Source: Bacteroidota bacterium
GTDB lineage: Bacteria > Bacteroidota > Ignavibacteria > UBA10030 > UBA8401
Direction of reading: 5' to 3'
Assembly (NCBI GenBank): GCA_021796215.1
Contig: JAJYOK010000004.1
Span: forward strand, 94,217 to 158,216
Length of the DNA stretch: 64,000 nucleotides
The translations under genes were made by a program, and so were the position numbers. The notes beneath the pieces were generated by a model that saw nothing but the letters and a program-made list of their open reading frames with translations, was not told the DNA's origin and did not search any database. Each line of letters opens with the position of its first letter. Position 1 is the first letter of the stretch. Shown here piece by piece: positions 18,167 through 25,978 of the stretch.

Positions 18167-20143
18167 ATGGAACAAACCACGAACACCACAGGCCTTCCTG
18201 AAAACGCCTACAAAGCACTCAAACCGGGAGAAACGTACACGCCTGTTCTCGATCCACAAAAAACGCATCCTGAAGTAACGCCGTATTCCGTCATTTTAGG
18301 ATTGATCATGGCAATGCTGTTTTCTGCCGCTGCTGCCTATTCCGGATTGAAAATCGGGCAGGTGTTTGAAGCCGCAATTCCCATCGCCATTCTCGCCGTC
18401 GGATTTTCGACAGCGTTGAAAATGAACAACGCGCTCGGTCAGAATGTCATTCTTCAATCCATCGGCTCCACTTCCGGCGCTGTTGTTGCGGGCGCAATCT
18501 TCACAATTCCCGCGCTGTACATTCTGAATTTGCCCGCAGACTTTTTCAAAATTTTTCTTGCCGCGCTCTTCGGCGGCTTCCTCGGAATTTTATTTTTGAT
18601 CCCGTTCAGAAAATATTTTGTGAAAGATATGCACGGAATACTTCCCTTTCCCGAAGCGACGGCGACGACGGAAATTCTCATCGCCGGAGAAAAAGGAGGA
18701 CGACAGGCAATCGTGTTGATCGTCAGCGGACTGATCGGCGGCGCATACGATTTCATCGTCAGTTCCGTCGGCTGGTGGTCGGAAGTTGTTACGTCGCGCA
18801 TCATGCCGTTCGGCGACGCCCTTGCGCAAAAAGCGAAAGCAGTGGTAAAAGTGGATGTACTTTCAATGGTCTTCGGACTTGGCTACATCATCGGCGTGAA
18901 ATATGCGGCGATCATTTGCGCCGGCTCATTTCTTTCATGGCTTGTCTTCGTGCCGCTCATGCATGCGGTTGGGCAAGGGCTGACAACACCGTTCGGCGCA
19001 ACAGCAACAAAATTGATCGCTGATATGCGGCCGGAAGAAATCTTTTCAAATTATGTGCGTCACATCGGCATCGGCGGCATCGCGATGGCGGGCATCATCG
19101 GCATTCTCCGCTCGTCAAAAATTATCGGCGGTGCATTCACACTTGCTTACAAAGAAATCTTCCGCAAAAAAGGAACCGTAACAGAAAACAGCGTTCGCTG
19201 GCAAACCGACATCAAGATGATGTTCAATGTGCTTCTGATTCTTCTAACTGGTTTGATGATCTTCGTTTTCTTTTATGACGGCGTTGTCTTCAGCGTGACG
19301 AATGCGATCATCGGTTTACTGCTGGTGATGATCATCGCGTTTCTCTTCACGACCGTCGCGGCAAATGCCACAGCAATTGTCGGCACAAATCCGGTTTCCG
19401 GCATGACGCTGATGACGTTGATTCTTTCCTCATTTATTCTTGTGCAAATCGGATTATCGGGAGCATCCGGCATGGTGAGTGCACTCATCATCGGCGGCGT
19501 TGTGTGTACGGCGCTTTCCGTTGCTGGTTCATTCATCACCGATTTGAAAATCGGTTACTGGCTTGGCTCAACGCCGAAAAAACAAGAGACATGGAAATTT
19601 CTCGGCATTCTTGTTTCGGCGGCAACTGTTGGATTTGTGATTTTGATTCTGAACAAAACGTATGGTTTCACGGGACCGAATGCGCTCGTTGCGCCGCAGG
19701 CAAACGCGATGGCAGCAGTGATCCAGCCGTTGATGTCCAACGTCGCCGTGCCGTGGATTCTCTACGGTGTCGGCGCAATAATTTCTTTGTTGATGACGAT
19801 GATCGGAATTTCGCCGCTTGCGTTTGCGCTTGGAATGTATATTCCGCAGGAATTGAACACACCGCTCCTCGTCGGCGGAATTGTCGCGTGGTTCGTTTCA
19901 ACACGTTCGAAGAACGAGAAGCTGAATAACGCACGCTTGTCGCGGGGAACTTTAATCGCATCCGGATTCATTGCCGGCGGTTCGCTCTTTGGCGTGCTCG
20001 GCGCGTTTCTGAAATTCGGCGGCATGGACTGGATGAATTACGTCTGGGCAGAATCGCACGGCGCAGAAGTTCTCGCGGTCGTGATGTTCATTCTTTTGAT
20101 CGCCTACACTGTGTGGGATTCAATGCGCGCGAAAGAAGAATAA
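18167..20143 (+). CDS. OPT family oligopeptide transporter
   Basis: 658 residues with roughly 14-16 hydrophobic segments. The opening (VTPYSVILGLIMAMLFSAAAAYSGLKIGQVFEAAIPIAIL, in two halves) and the GSTSGAVVAGAIFTIPALY and LPFPEATATTEILIAGE segments are characteristic of the bacterial OPT branch. It is an inner-membrane, probably proton-coupled importer of small peptides or metal-peptide complexes. It follows pepT by 128 bases, which supports peptides as substrate. A strong hairpin follows the stop. Confidence 0.92.
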   Translation: MEQTTNTTGLPENAYKALKPGETYTPVLDPQKTHPEVTPYSVILGLIMAMLFSAAAAYSGLKIGQVFEAAIPIAILAVGFSTALKMNNALGQNVILQSIGSTSGAVVAGAIFTIPALYILNLPADFFKIFLAALFGGFLGILFLIPFRKYFVKDMHGILPFPEATATTEILIAGEKGGRQAIVLIVSGLIGGAYDFIVSSVGWWSEVVTSRIMPFGDALAQKAKAVVKVDVLSMVFGLGYIIGVKYAAIICAGSFLSWLVFVPLMHAVGQGLTTPFGATATKLIADMRPEEIFSNYVRHIGIGGIAMAGIIGILRSSKIIGGAFTLAYKEIFRKKGTVTENSVRWQTDIKMMFNVLLILLTGLMIFVFFYDGVVFSVTNAIIGLLLVMIIAFLFTTVAANATAIVGTNPVSGMTLMTLILSSFILVQIGLSGASGMVSALIIGGVVCTALSVAGSFITDLKIGYWLGSTPKKQETWKFLGILVSAATVGFVILILNKTYGFTGPNALVAPQANAMAAVIQPLMSNVAVPWILYGVGAIISLLMTMIGISPLAFALGMYIPQELNTPLLVGGIVAWFVSTRSKNEKLNNARLSRGTLIASGFIAGGSLFGVLGAFLKFGGMDWMNYVWAESHGAEVLAVVMFILLIAYTVWDSMRAKEE

Positions 20144-20184
20144 ACCGAAGTAATAGAAACACCCCTTTATTCGACAACCTGTTG

Positions 20185-20213
20185 AAAGTGCAAAGTTTCC
20201 AACTTTGCACTTT
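20185..20213 (+). terminator. Strong hairpin after the OPT transporter gene
   Basis: AAAGTGCAAAGT and ACTTTGCACTTT form a perfect 12-base stem with the loop TTCCA, followed by GAATTTT. It ends 25 bases before the lamin-tail gene start and can terminate the pepT/OPT transcript. Confidence 0.65.
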
Positions 20214-20238
20214 GAATTTTCAACTCTCGAAGGTTTCG

Positions 20239-23200
20239 ATGGCAAAATTTTTGTTCATCGTAGCAATTGTTTTCGTTTTCCCATTCGCTCCCGGTCTCTT
20301 GGGACAAATTTCCTCGTTTCCTTACACAGAAAATTTTGACAGCACTGCGGTTCCACATCTTCCGGCGGGATGGACAACAACTATTTTTAAATCTTCTTTA
20401 GGTGATTTCAAATTAGATTCGTCCCAAACAGTATCTCATTCAAAACCCAAATTCGTCGTTTCTACCGATGCAACAAAAAAACAATTTTTAATTTCTCCTC
20501 AATTTAATTTCACGGGTAAGAATGTTGATTCGATTGAATTCTACGAACGACGCAGCTCTTCTTTGTACAATTCCTGTGTGTTACTTGAAGCTTCCGTCAA
20601 TAACGATACTTCTTTTTCAATAAAAATCAGCGATACGCTAACGTACATTAGTTCAAGCTACGTGCAAAGAATTTTTGCTCTTCCTTCCAGCCTGAACAAC
20701 CAAACAAATGTGCGATTTAGATGGCACGTATTGGGAAATGGAACTACGGGAACAACAAGCACAATTCGATTTGATGATATTCGAATAGCAGTGAAGAAGG
20801 GAATTGACCTTGCCGCAGGCTTTCTAATTTTTGAACCAGAAATTCCACGCATGGGCGACACTGTAACAGTTGGAGTCAATATCACCAACAAAGCATTTGC
20901 AGGTAACTTTTCGTTTACTGTGCTCTTATTCGATTCTTTGATCTTTATAGACAGTACATCAACTGCAGAATATCTCGATACGAACAAATCAATGTTTGTC
21001 ATTTTTGCTTATCAGAATATCACGACGGGAAGGCATACTCTTTCAGCGAAGATTGTTTTGAACGGAGACGAAGATACAACGAACAACACAGTTTCAACAG
21101 TCCTTAACGTCGGCTTTCTGCCGCGCACAATTCTTGTGAATGAAATAATGTATCATCCTTCCGATGGTAAAGAATGGGTTGAAGTTATCAACACATCGAA
21201 TGACACAATTAACCTTGAACAATGGAAGTTTTCCGATAGTCATAGAGATCAACCTGTAGCAATTATAAATTCCAAAACGTTGTTCTGTCCGAAAGCATAT
21301 TTGTTGCTTGCTAAAGACACGACATTTAAAAACAATTTTCCGAATTTCAACAGCCAAATTATCCGTATCTTAAATCTACCAACATTAAATGATGATTCTG
21401 ACGCTGTCGTTTTAATTGACCCTTTCGGTTTTAATATTGATAGCATCACATATCATTCTTCGTGGAGCGGAAGCAGCACAGAAAGAAAATCTCTCGAACG
21501 GATTGACACGGCTATTTCATCAACACTGCAATCAAACTGGCAAACATCCCGCAACCCGCTCGGCGCGACGCCGGGATTTATCAACTCCGTAAGCAAGAAA
21601 AAGTTTGATGTTTCCGTAGAACGAATTTCTTTCTTGCCGCCATTTCCAACCGCCGGAGGTCTGACAACTATAGAAACAACAATAAAAAATATTGGGCGAC
21701 AGTCTCTGCAAAACGTTGTTATAAAATTATTTCTTGACACAAACAAAGATTCCGTGCTCACTGCAAGTGAAATGTTTTTCCAGCAAAACATTGGCACACT
21801 CGCAGCAAACGATTCCGCTATCGTTGAGGCAACAACTCCACCCCTTCAGCAGGGGACACATTGGATTTTCACTTCGGCTACTGCGCAGCAAGACGATGAT
21901 GAAACAAACAATCTTCAACGTGCAGTGATTACAGCGGGCATTCAGCCGCACAGCATTGTCATTAACGAAATCGTGTACGCACCGAAAGGAGACGAGCCGG
22001 AATGGTTTGAATGCTACAACACGACATCGTCGGAAATTTCCATTGCCGCTTGGAAAGCTTCGGATGCAGGCACAACGAAAGCAGCGCTTCAAAATGCAGC
22101 TGCGGCAATCAAGCCGCATTCATTTTTTATCGTAACTCACGACACGAGCTTCAAAAATTATTACACTGTTTCAGTTCCGGTATTTTATTCTTCGTTCAGT
22201 GCACTAAACAACACCACCGCTGACGCAGTCGCTCTCTATGACGACCGCGGTGCGGTGATAGATTCGGTATTTTATCATCCGTCGTGGGGCGGAACAAACG
22301 GAAATTCTTTACAGAGATTAGATTTTTTCAGTTCATCAAACGATTCGTCAAATTGGATTGCTGCGCCGCCGTCGCCCGGAAACAACAATCCTGTTGCGAA
22401 AAAAGAATTCGATGCGGCGATACAACGATTCACTTCAGTAAAAACTGAGACAGGGGCACATTTTTCCTGCACGCTCATGAATGCAGGAAGACAAACAATC
22501 GCGGGCGCGGCGCTGAAATTATATCACGACATCAATGCAGACAGCGTTGCACAATCGGATGAATTACTTCACGCTGCAACTGTGCCATCTTTAGAGCCTT
22601 CCGACTCAACCGAACTTCCGTGGGATTGGAACGGACAGTTTTCCGGGAAACAGAATTTCATTGCCGTGATTGAATACGCGCAAGATGAGCGGGCAGAAAA
22701 CAATGCCGGTTGTACTTCGATTCAAAACAATTTTGGTGCTCAAGCACTTGTTATCAATGAAATTATGTACGACCCGGCAAACGGCAATGCAGAGTTTGTC
22801 GAGCTCTATAACCGAAGCTCAGATTCTATAGACGTGTATAATTGGAAATTGATGAACCAATCCACCTCGAGTGAAAAAAGAGCAACTGCTGTTCTTTCAA
22901 AAGTGCGTTCATTCCTTCCACCGAATGAATTTATTGTCGTTGCCAATGATTCTTCAATCTTCACTCAATTCCCTTTTCTTACGGGAAAAAATGTTGCGGT
23001 GAATTCTTCGTTATCGCTGAGCAACAGCGGAGAAGATATCGTGCTCGCAGACTTGACCGAAGCACAGATAGACAGCGTGCATTATTCGCCTTCGTGGCAT
23101 TTGAAAAATATTTCAGCGAAAGGGCGCTCGTTAGAACGCATCGATCCAAATGCCGGCGGGAACGACACGCGTAATTGGAGTTCTTCTGTTGCGCCGGGTG

Positions 23201-23427
23201 CAGCAACGCCGGGAACAAAAAACAGTATTTACACTCCTTCCCTGCCGCCCGCTTCATCGTTGTCGCTGTCACCGAATCCTTTTTCACCGGATAACGATTC
23301 CTCCGGTGCCTTTTTACCAAGTCGTTTTTCAGACAGAAAAGCCCGTTCCAGGTCCCTATCCCAGGGTTTTGAGGCATATCGGCGACCACCTCCTCAAGAA
23401 GAGATTGGATATCAAAATGTCAGCTGA
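20239..23427 (+). CDS. Secreted protein with three lamin-tail domains, C-terminally interrupted
   Basis: 1062 residues from the ATG that starts the signal peptide MAKFLFIVAIVFVFPFAPG; the upstream in-frame extension into the OPT gene is rejected. An N-terminal jelly-roll region (FPYTENFDS..LPAGWTT) is followed by CARDB-like Ig units (AGFLIFEPEIPRMGDTVTVG) alternating with three lamin-tail domains that each begin with (V/I)NEI(M/V)Y and contain a WxExxN-type strand. At SLSLSPNPFSPD, where a type IX sorting domain should begin, homology stops. The last ~38 residues (Arg/Ser/Pro-rich) are read out of frame through an unrelated HTH gene fragment. The protein has therefore probably lost its export tail. 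Confidence 0.75.
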   Translation: MAKFLFIVAIVFVFPFAPGLLGQISSFPYTENFDSTAVPHLPAGWTTTIFKSSLGDFKLDSSQTVSHSKPKFVVSTDATKKQFLISPQFNFTGKNVDSIEFYERRSSSLYNSCVLLEASVNNDTSFSIKISDTLTYISSSYVQRIFALPSSLNNQTNVRFRWHVLGNGTTGTTSTIRFDDIRIAVKKGIDLAAGFLIFEPEIPRMGDTVTVGVNITNKAFAGNFSFTVLLFDSLIFIDSTSTAEYLDTNKSMFVIFAYQNITTGRHTLSAKIVLNGDEDTTNNTVSTVLNVGFLPRTILVNEIMYHPSDGKEWVEVINTSNDTINLEQWKFSDSHRDQPVAIINSKTLFCPKAYLLLAKDTTFKNNFPNFNSQIIRILNLPTLNDDSDAVVLIDPFGFNIDSITYHSSWSGSSTERKSLERIDTAISSTLQSNWQTSRNPLGATPGFINSVSKKKFDVSVERISFLPPFPTAGGLTTIETTIKNIGRQSLQNVVIKLFLDTNKDSVLTASEMFFQQNIGTLAANDSAIVEATTPPLQQGTHWIFTSATAQQDDDETNNLQRAVITAGIQPHSIVINEIVYAPKGDEPEWFECYNTTSSEISIAAWKASDAGTTKAALQNAAAAIKPHSFFIVTHDTSFKNYYTVSVPVFYSSFSALNNTTADAVALYDDRGAVIDSVFYHPSWGGTNGNSLQRLDFFSSSNDSSNWIAAPPSPGNNNPVAKKEFDAAIQRFTSVKTETGAHFSCTLMNAGRQTIAGAALKLYHDINADSVAQSDELLHAATVPSLEPSDSTELPWDWNGQFSGKQNFIAVIEYAQDERAENNAGCTSIQNNFGAQALVINEIMYDPANGNAEFVELYNRSSDSIDVYNWKLMNQSTSSEKRATAVLSKVRSFLPPNEFIVVANDSSIFTQFPFLTGKNVAVNSSLSLSNSGEDIVLADLTEAQIDSVHYSPSWHLKNISAKGRSLERIDPNAGGNDTRNWSSSVAPGAATPGTKNSIYTPSLPPASSLSLSPNPFSPDNDSSGAFLPSRFSDRKARSRSLSQGFEAYRRPPPQEEIGYQNVS

Positions 23428-23746
23428 AGAAGTTGCAAAAAAGCTTGGTGTGGGAGTTTCAATTCTCTATTATTGGGAGCGCGGTTCTTTTATTCCCAGA
23501 AGAGGCAAAATGATCAAGATACTCACCTTTCTTGGTTACGACCCAGGTTCTGCTGTGACGCACCTTTACGGGAAACAAATTTTTGCTTACAGGCGCAGTT
23601 TGGGATTGTCGCTGGAACAGTTGTCGAAGCAGATCGGTGTAGATGAATCAACATTAGGCAGTTGGGAAAGGAACAAGGAAAAACCGAGCGAAAAGATGTT
23701 AAAAAAATTAAAAGAATTCTGGGAAATGTTAGAAAGGCAATACTGA
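23321..23746 (+). pseudogene. 5'-truncated XRE-type double helix-turn-helix protein gene
   Basis: In the frame different from the lamin-tail gene the sequence reads PGPYPRVLRHIGDHLLKKRLD, then EEVAKKLGVGVSILYYWERG, FLGYDPGS, and a second HTH LSLEQLSKQIGVDESTLGSWER. This is the known two-HTH layout (GDHIRKKRLDLxLxQ..LGYDP) of a common small DNA-binding family, usually ~150 residues. The N-terminal lead and start are missing because the gene joins the lamin-tail gene near 23310-23325. An internal ATG at 23417 could still give a 109-residue product with both HTH units partly intact; whether it is expressed is unknown. Confidence 0.65.
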
Positions 23747-23796
23747 ATATTTAAGAGAGGACATAAAAGGGGCGTAAATAATTACCGCCCCTTGTA

Positions 23797-23985
23797 CTAT
23801 TTTGAACCATTAGTAGTTTGGCTTCTACGCCGTTCAAGAACCGCATTTAGTTTTTGTTCATCCAGTTCGCTGAGCGTATATGCCACTACTTCATGCACTT
23901 TGCCATCCTGATTGACAATAATCTTTACGTGATTATTATCTATCTTTTCATATGTCAAAGTGCCATTTTTTCCCTTGCCGTTCAT
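23797..23985 (-). CDS. Small hypothetical protein, partner of the membrane/GAF-like protein
   Basis: 62 residues, MNGKGKNGTLTYEKID at the start and a Lys/Arg-rich helix (LSELDEQKLNAVLERRR) at the end; two or three beta-strands then a helix are likely. The ATG directly abuts the stop of the upstream 294-residue gene (TAAATG) and is preceded by AAAGGAG, so the pair is translationally linked. I do not recognise the family. It has no signal or membrane segment. Confidence 0.6.
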   Translation of the reverse strand: MNGKGKNGTLTYEKIDNNHVKIIVNQDGKVHEVVAYTLSELDEQKLNAVLERRRSQTTNGSK

Positions 23986-24870
23986 TTAATTATTCTCCTT
24001 TAATTGTTTTACGTAAGCAGAAATCACGTTATATAATCCGTCTGCTACTCCTTCCATTAAGTCCACATCATGCTGCTTTTTAAATGCACCCATCCTCGGG
24101 CTGTCAACGCAAAAATATCCTATAAGCTTATCTTGCGTCCGCTGACTACTACTCGCAGGACAAATTGGTACTACAATAGTGCTTTTGTACGGTAAATGCC
24201 ATCTCCAATACCTAATAAGGCTATGCCATCCGGGAATTCGTTTGGCATGCGGTTCACCACCATACAAATCGCTGCTCGTATTTTTATAATCTGCACGATA
24301 AGGTAATTGGTTAGAAAAGAAATAACGCCCTCGGGGGGTTGATATGTTTTCTAACAGAAACTTGAAATCGGTATTATCATCAATCCAATGTTTTACAGGA
24401 CTAGGGTAATTACGAAGCGAAGCACTTTGTTGGTCTCTGCTCAGTGTTATCACTTTTACTTTTGTATCACCAGATCCCATCGAATCTTGCACCAACACTT
24501 TAATTGATACAGAACAAGATGTCCCCGTGATGACCGAAAAAGCGTGAGCAACCTGAGTACAAACCCTTTCACATGAAGAGGCGATTTTATCTACGTCAGC
24601 ATTCTGATTTCTTAGCTCTTGATGAACATAACTAAATCCAAAGTTGATGTGGGGAAGCACCTCGGCATATCTAACTTTTCTCTCCCATTTTAGCTGGTAG
24701 AGTAAAACAACAACCAAGTTGTAAAAAGAAATACCACCAAGAAAAATAACGGCGATCTGGCCTTCGTCATTTAGCTTTCCAAAATAAGTGTCTGCAAAAA
24801 TCACCAAAGTTAGAAGAGAACCTAGAAAAGCAATAGAGGCTACGACGGTGTGTATCAACGACTTGAACAT
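23986..24870 (-). CDS. Two-helix membrane protein with a cytosolic GAF-like domain
   Basis: 294 residues. Two hydrophobic helices lie at the N-terminus (about 7-28 and 36-60), then a long soluble part. That part has the feel of a GAF fold: a first helix (SSCERVCTQVAHAFSVITG), strands SVSIKVLVQD, a mid-region RGRYFFSNQLPYRADYKN and a final STIVVPICPASS..KLIGYFCVDSP, where GAF domains carry the IxVPI...xGxLxVD strand pair, ending in a helix. It may sense a small ligand and signal through the membrane; ligand and output are unknown. It forms a two-gene unit with the 62-residue protein in an AT-rich, rearranged stretch, suggesting horizontal origin. Confidence 0.55.
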   Translation of the reverse strand: MFKSLIHTVVASIAFLGSLLTLVIFADTYFGKLNDEGQIAVIFLGGISFYNLVVVLLYQLKWERKVRYAEVLPHINFGFSYVHQELRNQNADVDKIASSCERVCTQVAHAFSVITGTSCSVSIKVLVQDSMGSGDTKVKVITLSRDQQSASLRNYPSPVKHWIDDNTDFKFLLENISTPRGRYFFSNQLPYRADYKNTSSDLYGGEPHAKRIPGWHSLIRYWRWHLPYKSTIVVPICPASSSQRTQDKLIGYFCVDSPRMGAFKKQHDVDLMEGVADGLYNVISAYVKQLKENN

Positions 24871-25429
24871 TATCGGTTCATCAACAAGTAATGTACCTGA
24901 ACTCTGCTACTCTTTTTCTGAACTATTTGATGTTGTCAAAATTCATTCGTCGTATCGCGATACAATCAAGTTCTTTCTTTGCTAACTATTATTATAATAC
25001 CAATCAACCCCTTATATTACAAGTAACACATTTTAGAGAGATGATTTCATTACTTCTAACGACTTTTTGCCTTAGACTGGAAATAAGCAGGGGTGGAATA
25101 AGAACATATACCTCCCCTCAAGAGTGTCCAACTGAGTTAACGAACAGATTCTCTAACTCATTGACCTTATTAAGGCTATGATTTTTTCTATTTACTTTCG
25201 ATTTCAATTTAAACATCTCCAACAGGCCCAGAACAAACAAAGAATTGCTTAACAAAATTGCAATGGAACACTATTGATCTCTCCTTTATTATAAATGGAA
25301 CTCGTTTGCAAGAGAATTACCTTGCCCTTTAAAGTAAAACATATAATTTTTGTCATAAGTTCATTTTTTTATTACTAAAAGTCAAGCGAAAAATTAATAA
25401 TCTGGGATGCTCGGTTTAACGAATCGGCG
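24871..25429. other. AT-rich intergenic stretch without a convincing gene
   Basis: About 560 bases upstream of the membrane/GAF-like gene. It must carry that gene's promoter. A 96-codon plus-strand frame (24891-25181) overlaps the divergent start, lacks a ribosome site and has no recognisable motif, so it is not accepted. Confidence 0.4.
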
Positions 25430-25609
25430 TTACAACTGCTTCACAGATCGAGTGATAATGTTTGCTAACGCAGGACGTTTTTCCTGTTTTTCTAGTTCTG
25501 AAACAGCTCTATATTGCACCTTCACCCGATACCCTTTAGCCCGCTTCTGCCGGCTAGTTTCCTTTGCCGCCTCTTAGTCGAGAAAGAAAAACAACTTGCT
25601 CAACATGTG
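25430..25609 (-). pseudogene. Decayed C-terminal fragment of a VirD4/HerA-like ATPase gene (paralogue of 39855-42878)
   Basis: Read on the minus strand, the stretch ending at the stop 25432-25430 encodes KGYRVKVQYRAVSE followed by a Lys/Arg-rich tail ending in VKQL. The ATPase gene at 39855-42878 ends with the identical KGYRVKVQYRAVSE and a similar basic tail. Upstream in the same frame are E-A-A-K-E, an in-frame TAA where the intact protein has Glu of LDEQ, then LFFFLD and LSK, which align to the intact SKV..LFLFLD with a gap of about eight residues. So a stop and a deletion are visible. Nothing further upstream aligns. Confidence 0.7.
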
Positions 25610-25682
25610 CTTCCTCGTCTCTCTCAGTTCAAAAAGCAGTCAGCTAATTTTCAAATATTTCAAATGCGGCACCTCATATCAG

Positions 25683-25715
25683 TAAATAACCCCGCGGCAG
25701 CCGCAGGGTTATTTA
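25683..25715. terminator. Symmetric terminator-like hairpin
   Basis: TAAATAACCC and GGGTTATTTA with the inner pairs GCGG/CCGC around CAG give a long stem flanked by A- and T-rich sequence on both sides, typical of a bidirectional Rho-independent terminator. No intact gene ends right beside it, so it is probably left over from the decayed fragment. Confidence 0.55.
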
Positions 25716-25928
25716 TTCACTTACTCAAAATAATAAATTTTTCTAAGCGCTTCTGAAAAGTTTCGTCAGCACAAACTCTCTGTGTCTCAACACTTCGGCA
25801 GATGTAAGCCGCCCCGAAAATGTTTTCAGAAGCATATCATTCTTGTGATTGGCATCTAAGGTAGGAAGTGAACAACTTTCCTCACCCGTTATTTCGCGCT
25901 ACCTCTCTCGCCTAGCGAGCAAAAACAA

Positions 25929-25952
25929 AAGGACTCGCCGTAACGAGTCCTT
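25929..25952 (-). terminator. Terminator of the nine-haem cytochrome gene
   Basis: AAGGACTCG and CGAGTCCTT form a nine-base stem with the loop CCGTAA. On the minus strand it is followed by TTGTTTTTGC, 26 bases after the cytochrome gene stop. Confidence 0.75.
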
Positions 25953-25978
25953 CAGCACAATAGACTATTTTTCAGTTC

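Noticed and set aside
24891-25181. 96-codon plus-strand frame near the membrane/GAF-like gene
   Set aside because: Overlaps the divergent start and promoter, no ribosome site or family signal.
25514-25756. 80-codon plus-strand frame
   Set aside because: It is antisense to the decayed ATPase fragment, whose minus-strand reading matches the intact paralogue.
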